Made by a program: the position numbers and the translations under genes
In this document: positions 31,056 to 42,142 of the stretch, in pieces
Layout of the letters: each line of letters begins with the position of its first letter
Numbering within the stretch: the stretch's first letter is position 1
Source of the DNA: Antedon mediterranea
Taxonomy: Eukaryota > Echinodermata > Crinoidea > Comatulida > Antedonidae
Assembly (NCBI RefSeq): GCF_964355755.1
Contig: NC_092673.1
Location: forward strand, 15,877,001 to 15,941,000
Reading direction: 5' to 3'
Length of the DNA stretch: 64,000 nucleotides
The notes under the pieces: model-generated
Databases searched by the model: none
What the model was told of the DNA's origin: nothing
What the model saw: only the letters and a program-made list of their open reading frames with translations

Positions 31056-31785
31056 TTCACTTAAAGAACACTAACCTAAATAGGCCTAGCCACAGCATTT
31101 AAAATTTAACATTTTCTAATACCTAGCAAAGCAAACATTTTGAAACCACCGACTCTCCCCATCATATTACCACAAAAGGAAAGTATGGGACAACATGATA
31201 GTTTTGAGTAATCAAGCAAAACGTGTTTTTGGTGAAATGTGTTTATATAGGCTTATGTGATTAGCATAGGTAATTAATAGAATATTCTAGGTATATTAGT
31301 TTACAAAAATGTTAGCTCAAAATGTCCCATACTTCCTTCTGCTTTGGTATTATGAGCGCACTATGTAGGAAAAAACCACATTGAAAGGAAGTAAATCCAC
31401 AATTATAGTAAATCAATGGTCACATGGAAAATACAATTATGAATTAATGGTAAGCAGCATTCACTACATAAATTATTACTAAAAACCAGTATTTTGTAGC
31501 AAAAAATACAAACATTTATTCATCAAACTTTGATTTACAAAATTACTTGTAAATCCCCGAAATTATTGTCTTCACTCTAGATTATTTTATATCCCAAAAT
31601 GTTAATTATTAAAATAAATATAAATATTGAAATGGTTTCTCTGGAAAATACTGTAGCACATAAAATGGTTAAAGTCTGATTTGTATGTAAATTATTCAGA
31701 CAAATAGAATTGTTGACAAATACATTATCCTCTAAATACATCATAATTGATGTATCTTCAGTGAATATTATTGATTTGATGTTTA
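31056..31785. other. Intergenic, no gene
   Basis: AT-rich sequence. No feature is seen before the degenerate transposon ORF. Confidence 0.35.
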
Positions 31786-31787
31786 AT

Positions 31788-32440
31788 TGATTATCTGTCA
31801 AGTCTACTGATGAATCATTTACTGGCAACCGTTTCCAAAATGAATGTCGATTTGCTGGCATGAATCGGCAGAGGTTGGTCAAAATGTAATTGTTCTTTTT
31901 GTCTCGGATGCCTCTTGGTGATTGAAGACAACAGATTTCTCAATTCTCTCGGCAATTTTCTTTTTCAAGAATAACCCAGACTGGTAATGTGTGTCGTCGA
32001 GTGAGGTTTTCCAGTGTAACATCATTGAACCTTTGATGAACTTCGCTTCCTGTATGATACATAAAAGAAGTTTATGGGTATACTTTCCTTGGCTTACACC
32101 ATTCTCAAACATATAGACATCTCCATATTCCAGTTTAGTTGCTGTGCCTCCTCGTGTGTTGATCACAGACACAAAGTCTTCACCATCATAAATATTCTTT
32201 CGGAATTTACCTTAGCTAACATAGCAGTATAAATTGTCCAATTCTTATTTTGGGCACTGAAGTTGTCCATATAAAACAAGAACCTTGTTCGGTCTCGAAG
32301 TTTTGGGTGGTCTATGTATTTATTATGTGCTTGCCACATCTTCTGAATTTCTTCCACAAACAGACTCATCCCATATTACACCAATAATGGGATCATCATT
32401 GGTACACGTCTTTCCACCGATAGGTGTGAATGTCAAATAA
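31788..32440 (-). pseudogene. Degenerate transposon protein, frameshifted
   Basis: Read from 32440 downward, three frames together give one protein-like trace. WDESVCGRNSEDVAS comes first; then, after a frameshift, YIDHPKLRDRTRFLFYMDNF and SAQNKNWTIYTAM; then after another, NIYDGEDFVSVINTRGG and GDVYMFENGVSQGKYTHKLL; then after a third, CRFMPANRHSFWKRLPVND. The MDN-xx-QNKNW core is typical of a transposase-like protein family common in invertebrate genomes. At least three frameshifts make it inactive. The superfamily cannot be fixed by eye. Confidence 0.55.
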
Positions 32441-33879
32441 AATTGTATTAGCCTCCTACGCGTAAAAATGTTGTATAGCCTTTAAATAGCAATAAATATT
32501 TAATTTAATCCGTAGTATAGTATTGGGTTTTACTTAGGGATCGTTGCAGCTTTCATAGAGGTAGTAGATACATAGGCCTACTAAATATAAATTCTCTAAA
32601 GAGAAACCAATAAATATGAGCTGGGACATTTTAATGTGATGGGTATTAGCTTGAGGTACATCTGACATATAATTTGGAAAGTGGATACAATTAGAAACAT
32701 TTATGAATCTATATGAAATTGTTAGAAATTAGAATAACTTTTATTAACCTTTATTATATATGGAGATGGATAATTGCAGTGATGAAATTTTATAATATAA
32801 AATGTAAATAAGATGATTTATTTTTGTATAAAGAAATTTGTAATAATAAATAATTTATATTTTGATTCATTGTATCAGTCATTGTGTTTTGTGTGTATAG
32901 CAATATAAAGGATTATTTGTGTGTGTTAGACTGTCTGCTACATTGATTTGTAACTGTGAAATACAGTCAACTCTCTCAACCAGAACATTCATGAAAACTC
33001 GTAACAAGACCATTATTTAAAGACCAGAATTCCTTTCTTGCTTTACAAAATGTTTTATAGAAATCATAAGTGTGTCTGGCTTCTTACTGAGAGTTAGCTC
33101 TATACTTTAATTAATATAATAGGTGTTACGTTACCAGTTTTTTTTAGAATAAAAATGTCTTTTTCTCTTATTTTGCAATTAAAAGTGTTCAGCCTTGAAG
33201 CTGCTTTTTGTTTCATCTACCCATAATACAAATATAAAACAAATCAATACAAAAATATAAAAAATACACAGAGGTAAAATACACTGGAATCTTACTGGAG
33301 TCTTGTCTTGTAATCAAATTAATTTATGTTATGTATATTGATAAACCAAACAGGACAAGATAGAAGCACAAAATCAAATGTAAAATTGTAAATTATTCTT
33401 TATAAAGAAAAGATTATTTTGAAAGAGGTGATGTATTATTAATATTATTATCATTACTGTTGGATAAGAAATGTAGGCCTATTACAATTAAATTGTAATT
33501 GGTGAAATGGATAAGAATATTATTATATTGCTATACATTTTATAGCAATATAATATTTGTATCGATTTTACCATGGAGAAATAATCTTATTAACCCGGAG
33601 TTTCCCTTTGATTAGGTTTTTGATGTTACTGCGACTGTGGCCAATGCTCTCCGATTTTGACATCGACCTATACTAAAATTCTATAGGTCCATGATATTTA
33701 GAGATAAACATTGATTGCGCCCTCAATAAAGTTTAATTTCAACAACAACATCATATAACAAATAATCTTTGACAACACGTGTGAGTGTGCTGAAAAAAAG
33801 TAAGTATTTTTCATTAATATTACTTTATTTATTAACTTAACAACGATATTATACGAAATTATATTCTTTGATCAGCTTG
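32441..33879. other. Intergenic, no gene
   Basis: AT-rich. One hairpin is visible at about 33515-33553 (ATTATATTGCTATA mirrored by TATAGCAATATAAT). Nothing else is recognised. Confidence 0.4.
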
Positions 33880-34050
33880 GCTAAACCTATCTAGGCCTAG
33901 CCTAGGCTAGTAGTACTAGCCTAGTAGTAGGTAATTAGATCTAGGCCTCCTAGTCCTAGGCCTAGGCTAGTATAGTATTAGTAGTAGGGCCCTGGGCCTA
34001 GCTAGTACTACAGCAGTACTACTCTAGTACTACCTAGGCCTAGTACTAGT
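33880..34050. repeat. AGGCCTAG palindrome cluster
   Basis: The same word set as in MCMBP intron 1 (TAGGCCTAG, AGTACTA, CTAGTAGTAG). Confidence 0.7.
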
Positions 34051-34059
34051 AGTGGGAAA

Positions 34060-34232
34060 AAGACGATCGGGACCACGGACGATCGGGCCCAGACGATCGG
34101 GCCCATTGTAAGACTATCAGGCCCAAAGCGTGAGACGATCGGGCCCAACAAGGTTTTATTAAGAAGATGGGACCAGAAACGATCGGGACCAGAGACAATT
34201 GGGCCCAACAAACAAGACGATCGGGCACGTCT
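34060..34232. repeat. Degenerate GATCGGGCCC array
   Basis: AGACGATCGGGCCCA recurs at irregular spacing of about 15-30 bases, with variants GATCGGGACC, CTATCAGGCCC and CAATTGGGCCC. GC-rich against an AT-rich background. Confidence 0.75.
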
Positions 34233-35229
34233 TATTTTGGTCGCAATTAAACCAACTTTTGGAATTTTTTATGGCGCGCGTCAGTATAGCTATGCATTTT
34301 TTATCATATCTGTCATGTTTTTTATTTCGATTGGGTTTTATTGAGTCGCGCCATTTTGTATTTGCCGCACTAAATACATTTTTGTGATTAATATTATGCA
34401 CTTGTCAATTTTATGACGCACTATACGACCCCCGGAAGAGGTAATCATTTTAATATAATGTTATGTGTGGTAGGAGATGAGACGAGTAAACCTTCCTGAG
34501 CGCCTCTTGTTCTTCAGCACATGATTTTGTTTACCTTGACAATCCGGGGATTCCCCTTAAAATAAAACGTAGCATGTTACGGAATAAACATCAAAGCAGT
34601 AACAGTTGCCTGCCAAAAGTGGAAACAGTTTGAATTTATAATATTTTCAATAAGGTTCTCTGTCATTATAATTTATAATATTTTCAATAAGGTTCTCTGT
34701 CATTATAATTTCAGTAAATTAAAAGCAAATAAAAAGAGTCTGTGTCTTATACATAATGGTTTGTAATTAATATCTGGTTAATTACTGCATGTACACTTTT
34801 GTGGGTAAATCGTATTCTCATATCCATAGTGTCAATATGCTACGGTAGATTCGTCTTTCCTCAATCAACAGTATTATTTTATAATATTGGGTTAAAACAT
34901 GTACTCTGGTATTCATCATTATTGTAGGCGTATTATTGGTAATAAATACGTTACTCTATTACTGATTATAAACTATTTTAATTAATATTTCTGATTTTTT
35001 TTTCAGAAACAACATTTTTTACAATGATTTTCAGCACACATTCACAAACATCTTGCAACCTGTAAAATAAATTGAAAACAAACATTATATACATTAGGCC
35101 TAAATAAACATTCATCCCTTATACGTAACAAATATTGACCAGAACCAATTACAACCGCAAAGGCGTATCAGCGACGCTCCATACTGAATACCAGATGTTG
35201 ATTTTTATCGGAACCAAAATAAAACATTT
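34233..35229. other. Intergenic, small tandem duplication only
   Basis: A perfect 37-bp tandem pair (AATTTATAATATTTTCAATA, AGGTTCTCTGTCATTAT) lies at about 34633-34706. Nothing else is recognisable. Confidence 0.5.
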
Positions 35230-35917
35230 TACCATATCGAACACAAGTCCCAATCATCTGATAACCTTATCAGATGCTCCAAGAACAAAGGAAAATTGTT
35301 TAATGTTATTAATAAGCTTTTGAAGGGCACGTCTGTAATTTCATATCCTACTCATGAAAATTTACCTGATTTGATCGAATTTTTTTCTAACTATTTTTTT
35401 GATAAGATTGCTAAAATATGAAATGAACTTTCCAAAACTGTTCTTTACCTCCGCCAATTACATATCCACCTGTTAATTGTTCATTTTCTGCTTTTACTCC
35501 TGTTGATTGCTCAACTGTTAGTGTTAATGAAATTTGTCTCTTCGTTATCCTCTGCCTCCTGTTCCCTTGATCCTATTCCAACAAATGTGTTCAAATCATG
35601 CCTTACTTCATTTTTAGATCCACTCCCAGTTATAGTTATCCATTATTTCAGGAACCGTTCCTGAAATCTTTAGAACTGCCGTTATTAAACCTATTCTAAA
35701 GAAGTCATCCCTTGACTCCAATTTGTTAAAAAATTTCCGACCAATATTAAATCTTTACTTCCTTGGAAAGCTCCTTGAGAAAATAGTTTCAAATCAATTC
35801 ATATCTAATCTCTACAAATTCAATTTTTTAAATCCATTTCAATCTGCATATAGAGTTGGTCACAGTAAAAACTGTCACAATGAAACTGCCCTCATCAAAA
35901 TTCATAATGATATTGCC

Positions 35918-36185
35918 ATAGCCATAACATCCGCATGGGTTCGAGGCTCACTCACTCCATGGTTCTGGTGGTAGAACAAGTCTTCTCGGATAAGGACTAT
36001 AAACCGTAGGTCCAGTGTACACATCTAGCTCGTGTGTACTTTAAAGAACCTAGTACATCTTTCAAGACGAGTAGGGGTTTACCCTGGTGTATTAGTACAT
36101 CACAGCCACTGATCACCAACTGGGCCCTCTGGGAGACCAGTAATTGACTGAAGAGGTTACCCAGTATAAATATATATTTCAATTT
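35918..36185 (+). mobile_element. tRNA-SINE inserted in the L2 ORF
   Basis: From GGGTTCGAGGCTCACTCACT (B box) through TTCTGGTGGTAGAACAAGTC, AGGTCCAGTGTACACATCTA and TTTAAAGAACCTAGTACATC it matches 24205-23910 in the opposite orientation. It splits the LINE between KIHNDIA and IVCSLDRKRA. The tRNA A-box end is missing. Confidence 0.8.
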
Positions 36186-36705
36186 CAATTGTCTGTTCCT
36201 TGGATCGAAAGCGTGCTGTTGCACTCGTTATGCTAGACCTTTCATCTGCTTTCGACACTGTTGATCACAACATCCTTCTTTGTCGCCTTTCAGATTACTA
36301 TGGAGTGTCTAATAGATTGGTTTCGATCTTATCTGACTGGCCGGACCCAGTGCGTAGAAATCAATGATACTAGATCTGCTCCTAAGAGCCTTGAATGAGG
36401 AGTTCCACAGGGTTCTATCCTGGGGCCCTTCCTTTTTACTCGGGGTACCCGAGTCTAGGACTTACTCATTTTCTCCTCTTCTTCCTCCATCTGGACACTA
36501 TTGAGTAAAAAGTGCGATTTTTTAAGTACTACTCCTCCCTTATTCGTTGTAGTATTGAGCTGGGATTTGGCCCATACATACTACAGGGACATGTCCTCAA
36601 AGCTATAGAGCCGGATTTTTAATTTTTTGTTAATTAATTTGTTTAATTAAGAATCCACAATGTGTGACACACACCACAGCGTTATGTAGTTATATGGTTA
36701 TATGC

Positions 36706-36777
36706 GGATTCTTGGCGTAGTGGTTATCACGTTTGCTTAACACGCAGAAGGTACCTGGTTCGAGCCCGGACGAAACC
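36706..36777 (+). tRNA. tRNA-Val-like sequence, type alpha copy 1
   Basis: GCGTAGTGGTTATCAC (D arm), TTTGCTTAACACGCAGA (anticodon arm with AAC) and CCTGGTTCGAGCCCGG (T arm) follow metazoan tRNA-Val-AAC. The acceptor arms (GGATTCT and CGAAACC) pair poorly. Likely a mobile tRNA-derived sequence, not a working gene. Confidence 0.4.
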
Positions 36778-36862
36778 TTTTTTTTAAACGTTATGGTGAA
36801 AAGTACTCTATACGCAATATGATAATTATACACAGTATATCTTATTTTTATTATTTTTTTAA

Positions 36863-39312
36863 AGATGTATTGTCCCCCTGAAAAAAAATTTTTTTTCGAT
36901 ATTTTTGTTGAATAGGCCATTTTAATTGCACATAAAAGTTATTCACTTTGACCTCAATTTGGATTGAAAAAAATAATTTTTTACACGGGAAAATCGCAAT
37001 TTAATGCAAAAATTAACCAACCGGAAGCTATTTGTCTGGAAGACAAATGTGTTCCGGTTTAATTTAACCCTTGACCTGAGTTAGCTCATAAATATTCATA
37101 TCGTATGGATACATCGTGTGGATGATGACGCTTTCCAAATCAACAGCCAACAACAACGATAGCAATGCCATGCGTGCGAGAGAGTCGAGTAGTGATGCGA
37201 GACGAATCTTGAAGAAAACACGAAAACTATAGCTAGCAGAATGCTAAGTTAGAATTACAGTTGGTAACTTTGATGTTGAATCTTATTCATTTAGGTGAGT
37301 TTTTGTTTCGCTAACAGGAGAGGCCTAGCTAGGCCTAGGCCCGAATTTGCTGCTACTGTACTACTAGGCCTAGGCCCTAGTACTACTAGCACTGACAGTC
37401 TCGAGTAGCCTAACTGCTGCCTACTTCTGTCTCTAGAAGTAGAGTGTAGTAGTAGGCCTAGGCAGTACACTGCTAGCTAGGGCTACAGTAGACCACCACC
37501 AGAAGGGATGTATTTTTGTTTTAATCATGATGAATTGGTTTAATTTTTAAAGATTTCAACTATCTATTCGGCAGTGAAAATTAAAAAAAAAAGAAAATCT
37601 AAATATTGTTTTGGATGTTTTACTGATGCAATATTTTAAAAATATTTTCTGTATCAAATGCAATAGGTTCAAATTAACATTCCGCAAAATGCAGATATTT
37701 TGACACAAATTTCTTCTTTTTTTTTTAGGTTGATTGATTGAACAATAAGAGCAAGTAGTGAGAAACATAAAATGTATCGTACAGTGGCAACATTCACAAT
37801 TTATTGAAACGTTTCTTACTATTAAAATGACACTTTGTAATGGATGTGAGCGATCTTAGAAGACTATAGCTGTCGTAATTACTGCCACAATCAACACATT
37901 GATAATTAGTAGACAAATTGACACAAAAAACAATACAGGAATTCAATAAGATATACTGTATATATATTTTATTAACTCCTTTTGCACTGTAATATTTACA
38001 GTAAAATTATGAAGTGTAAGTAAATTTGAAGAATTTATCCTGTGTACTGTTGTAGTAGTTTTTTTTATTTATTGAATGTTATGTTTACAAAATAATATAC
38101 TGTACATATAATACAAAAAAAATTATACAATATTTTACAAGCTGGACAAGAACATATTGGCCGAATGCAGCAGGAGAGTCAGAAATATTTTTCCTGCAAT
38201 ATCCAATCATATTCCAATACCGAGTCTATCATTGTTGTCTTTGGGTGACCTCTGTTCCAGTCTTCATCAGCTCAACGTCTTTAAAAAAAGTAAAAGCAAA
38301 GTATGAAAATATGGAAAAAATATATCATGCATATTTAGTGCAAAATTGGGCTAGTGAAATTGCTTACTTTGACATAGTCAAATAAGTATACTACCTTTCT
38401 ATGGTAATTAAAACACATTACTTATAATGTTATAACTTATAAAAATAGAAAATAAATATTTGACTTACTACAGTACAGAGAACATTTGTTTGTGTTGTAA
38501 AATGGCTAAGCTGGCTTTTCCCCTCTGTCTACTTGTACAGTGCTGCTGGAAGGTTCTCAATTTCAGGCTTGTATTGCAACCATTTTCCCTGAAAAATGTT
38601 TGTTTTATTTTTATCATAAACATTAGTTAAACAAGCTTCAACTGTAAATATATATGGTACAGCAAGCTGGCTGTATTTTCGGAATGTAGCTAAGATTGAT
38701 GGCATATAGCCTAGGCCAGTCTATGAAGAGTACAAACAATGTATAGGGCCTAGCTGGGCATCTTCTGCAGGGACCCGATTGTCACAGTCTGCTTGCTACT
38801 AGCCTAGTAATATGCAGCAGCATTTATTAATTATTCTAGGCCTAGCCCTGAACTGAAAAAATCCCAGGCTAAGTTAATTAATTTACCTTCCTGTTATTAT
38901 TCCGTTATATATATTATTATATTTAAAATAACCGTCTAGGCCTACATACCGACAAATTAACAGCTCAGCTTTACATATTTATACGATCAGCCATCCCAGG
39001 GAAACCCACAGTCGCGTCGATCTCTGGTGGTGTTGTTGTACCATACAACGTGCATCGTCCATTGTTAGATCAGATCTCTGCTGTGTGGATGCTCATTAAC
39101 ATATCATGCATATGTATGAGTTAGCTCTACCGGCCTAATTTCTGAGCCGATGAGTTCGAAAAAATGGTAAATTTATTTTGATTTTTTTATAAGCGAAATC
39201 AATATTTTTTTCGGATTCGGAAGTGAATAACTTTATGTTAACTACAAAACGGTCTATTCAAAATTTGATTTTTTTCATCTTTATTTTTCATTTTTTGGGG
39301 GACAATACATCT
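36863..39312. mobile_element. TTAA element of 2450 bp
   Basis: The ends AGATGTATTGTCCCCC and GGGGGACAATACATCT are exact inverted repeats flanked by TTAA (36859-36862 and 39313-39316). The empty site is preserved at about 39830 as TTTTTTTAAATACTTATT. Subterminal parts share GTTATTCACTT and related words with the 183- and 339-bp copies. The interior holds an AGGCCTAG cluster (37319-37490) and no recognisable transposase, so it is non-autonomous. Confidence 0.85.
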
Positions 39313-39447
39313 TTAAATACTTATTTTGTGTAATCGGTAATTATCACTTTTACACATTGTTTATTTTTCTTTGTGCTTATTACCATATTTATTTGTAATT
39401 TAAATGGATTAAAAAACTTTCTGTAACCCACATTTTTAGTGTAAGTG

Positions 39448-39518
39448 GGTTTCGTAGTGTAGTGATTGTCAAGTCTGCTTAACACGCAGAAGGTCCCGGT
39501 TAGAGCCCTGGCGAAACC
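39448..39518 (+). tRNA. tRNA-Val-like sequence, type beta copy 1
   Basis: It has a GGTTTCG/CGAAACC acceptor stem (7 of 7 pairs), a TCTGC-TTAACAC-GCAGA anticodon arm (AAC) and a defective T arm (GGTTAGAGC, so the B box is damaged). 71 bases. Probably a pseudogene. Confidence 0.45.
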
Positions 39519-39680
39519 TCGGGTTTCTTTTACTTTATGGTGAAATAACTGTATACGTCTGTATACAGCTTCTTTCGCTGTACCCCGAGTATTGCACATT
39601 CGTGCTTTTTTGTTAATTAATTTGTTTAATTAAGAAGCCACAATGTGTGACACACACCACAGCGTTATGTAGTTATATGC

Positions 39681-39752
39681 GGCTTCTTGGCGTAGTGGTT
39701 ATCACGTTTGCTCAATACGCAGAAGGTACCTGGTTCGAGCCCGGGCTAAACC
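39681..39752 (+). tRNA. tRNA-like sequence, type alpha copy 2
   Basis: Like 36706-36777 but with TCAATAC in the anticodon loop, which would read AAT. The T arm CCTGGTTCGAGCCCGGG is good. The acceptor GGCTTCT/CTAAACC pairs badly. Confidence 0.4.
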
Positions 39753-39965
39753 TTTTTTTTTAAACTTTATGGTGAAAAGTACTGTATACGCAATATGATA
39801 ATTATACACAGTATATCTTATTATTATTATTTTTTTAAATACTTATTTTGTGTAATCGGTAATTATCACTTTTACACATGTTTATTTTGCTTTGTGCTTA
39901 TTACCATTTATTTGTAATTTAAATGGATTAAAAAACTTTCTGTAACCCACAATTTTAATGTAAGA

Positions 39966-40036
39966 GGTTTCGTAGTGTAGTGGTTGTCAAGTCTGCTTAA
40001 CACGCAGAAGGTCCCGGTTCGAGCCCTGGCGAAACC
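39966..40036 (+). tRNA. tRNA-Val(AAC)-like sequence, type beta copy 2
   Basis: GGTTTCGTAGTGTAGTGGTT closely follows metazoan tRNA-Val. The 7-bp acceptor and 5-bp anticodon stems are perfect and the loop has AAC. The T arm CCCGG-TTCGAGC-CCTGG has one mismatch and the molecule is a base or two short. It is the most tRNA-like of the four. A T-run terminator (TATTTTTC) follows. Confidence 0.5.
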
Positions 40037-41075
40037 TATTTTTCTTTAACTTTCTAACTGTATTACGTCTGTATACAGCTTCTTTCGCTGTACCCCGAGT
40101 ATTGCACATTCGTGCTTGTTTCTCTATATATTTCCCCTCTCACTGAAATTATTAAAGAATACAATTTACACAACCACCTATATGCTGATGACTTACAGCT
40201 ATGTCGATTTTAGTCCTTCTGAATCTCACGATATAACAACTTGAAAGTTGTCTCTCTAAAATATCATTCTGGCTATCAACCAACATGCTCTTGCTTAACA
40301 ATTCTAAAACCGAATTTATCATTATCACATACAGTACGTTCCAAATTTAATATTCCCTTGATTTCTTTTAATTCCTGTACAATTTTTCCATCACCTTTTG
40401 TTAAAAATCTTGGGGTTTATTTTGATGGATTATTATCCTTCAACAAACATATAAGTCATGTTACAAAAACTACTAACTTCCATCTACATAAACATTGCTT
40501 GCATTCGAAAGTATCTGTCAAAGCGTACTACCTCTACATTAATAAATGCCTCTGTCACTTCTCGCCTTGATTATTGCAACTCTCTTTTTTTTGCCTACCG
40601 AAATCTTTAATGAATCGACTTCAACGTACGGTCTCCAGAACACTGCTGCACGCATTCTAACTCTAGAAGATCCTCACACATATCTCCTATTATAGCCTCC
40701 ATTGGCTACCTATTGACTCCCATATAAAATATAAGATCCTTTTACTAACATTTAAAGCGCTACTTCTTATACAATCTCTTTGATCGTCTTCCCTCCTACA
40801 CCCCTCTTGCTTGTCTTCGTTCGGCTAATCAAAACCTACTACTTGTTCCTAGAATTAACACCAAATCTTATGGACAAAGGTCTTTTATGTTCTCTGCTGC
40901 TTCTCTGTGGAATTCTCTCCCTCGTCATTTTACTAAATCAACTTATTATATTGCTATTTTTAAAAAGAAGTTAAAACGCATCTTTTTAACATCCAATATA
41001 AGCGCCTTTGATTTTTACTTCGGTTTAGTTGATTCTGGCGCTATACAAATACCTAATTATTATTATTATTATTAA

Positions 41076-42142
41076 TTATTAGTAGCATAGGATGGTTGCC
41101 TGTCAGACGGTGAAAAAAATGTTCCATATTTTTTTTAATCATACAGTTATAGGCCAATATTTTAAGAACATTTTATTACAGTATTTGTTTTCTCATAGGA
41201 CCTTCCGTTCAGGAAGTATGACTTTTTAATTAACATGGTGTCCTCAAATCTCCTGAGAACGCTATTTTATTTTTGTTTTTACGCTCGGCTGGTAACAACT
41301 GTTTCTCTGTTTTCTCTGCAAGATGGATTCCGTAGCTCGAAAATCGTCTTTAAAACCACACTATAAAGATGTACTGGTCTGACCACCTGTCGAAATACAT
41401 TCTATATGAATCAAAGAAAAATACATTCTGGTCAAGAGGTTCACATAAGCATTATTGCTTTAAAGTCTCTAAAGGTTGATCCAGGACCAGGTAGTTGATA
41501 ACAATCACTATCATCAGGCCTAAATATGGGTTTACGAGGATATCAGTCAGCTTTTATTTTGGTATTTGTATGGCGCACCACAATCTATCTGCTATGCCAT
41601 GCTTTTGATAATTTTGAACTAGGGCTAGGCAGTGCCATTGTTAACCCACTCACAGTTCATCCTCATTATCACTTTGGTAATAGTAGTGTACAATGATTGA
41701 CAGAGTATTGACTTAAGTTCATTTTATTATCACTCTGTGTAAATATAACCAAAATGGTATTAGTACAGAGAGTTATAAACTGCTGTGTGTTCTATTTATT
41801 ATCTTTGTTGAACATTAGAATACAATGTTAATATTAATCTATGGTAAAGATTATATATAAACAATTGTATAACAGGAACTCAATAATCAAAACAAACAAA
41901 TCATTAATAACAATTTCTACCCTAGTTTTCTGTATAAGTGTTATAATGAACTTGTTATCATATAAACTGTCCGACCAGAGCAATATGTAAAAAAAAAATA
42001 TATTTAGATTATAAAGATAATAAATGTTTGCTAAAGTATTCTGACTGTATATAGACCCTGAACCAGACCAGATCAAATGTGAGATAACAAATTACCTATC
42101 AGAGGTCCCTGTAGCCCATTCAAATAAGACCAATTTTGACAA
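41076..42142. other. Intergenic, no gene
   Basis: AT-rich with no recognised repeat. Short open frames here have no family resemblance. Confidence 0.35.

Larger units (their letters stand above)
36438..40118. mobile_element. 3.7-kb insertion in the L2 ORF carrying tRNA-like dimers
   Basis: The insertion interrupts the RT between GPFLF and LYISPL. ACTCGGGGTAC (36438-36448) is mirrored by GTACCCCGAGT (40090-40100), close to the right edge. The interior is a tandem pair of about 510-550 bp units (36607-39608 and 39609-40118), each with two tRNA-Val-like sequences. The first unit is split by the 2450-bp TTAA element. No transposase is seen. The class is unknown. Confidence 0.6.
35230..41075 (+). 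pseudogene. L2/CR1-type LINE ORF2, broken by two insertions
   Basis: Segments of one reverse-transcriptase ORF appear in order. GKLFNVINKLLKGTSVISYP and DLIEFFSNYFFDKIAKI lie near 35290-35420. CSLDPIPTNVFKSCLTSFLD follows. NFRPILNLYFLGKLLEKIVS, LNPFQSAYRVGHS and KIHNDIA reach 35917. After a SINE, LDRKRAVALVMLDLSSAFDT and VDHNILLCRL resume at about 36200, then GVPQGSILGPFLF at 36395-36437. After a 3.7-kb insertion, LYISPLTEIIKEYN and HLYADDLQLC (catalytic YADD) resume at 40122. FVKNLGVYFDGLLSFNKHIS and SAASLWNSLPRHF follow. It ends in a (TTA)n tail at 41075, as L2 elements do. Several stops and frameshifts make it dead. Confidence 0.85.

Noticed and set aside
37556-37768. Minus-strand ORF inside the 2450-bp TTAA element
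   Set aside because: AT-rich, phenylalanine/lysine-rich translation without a transposase motif.
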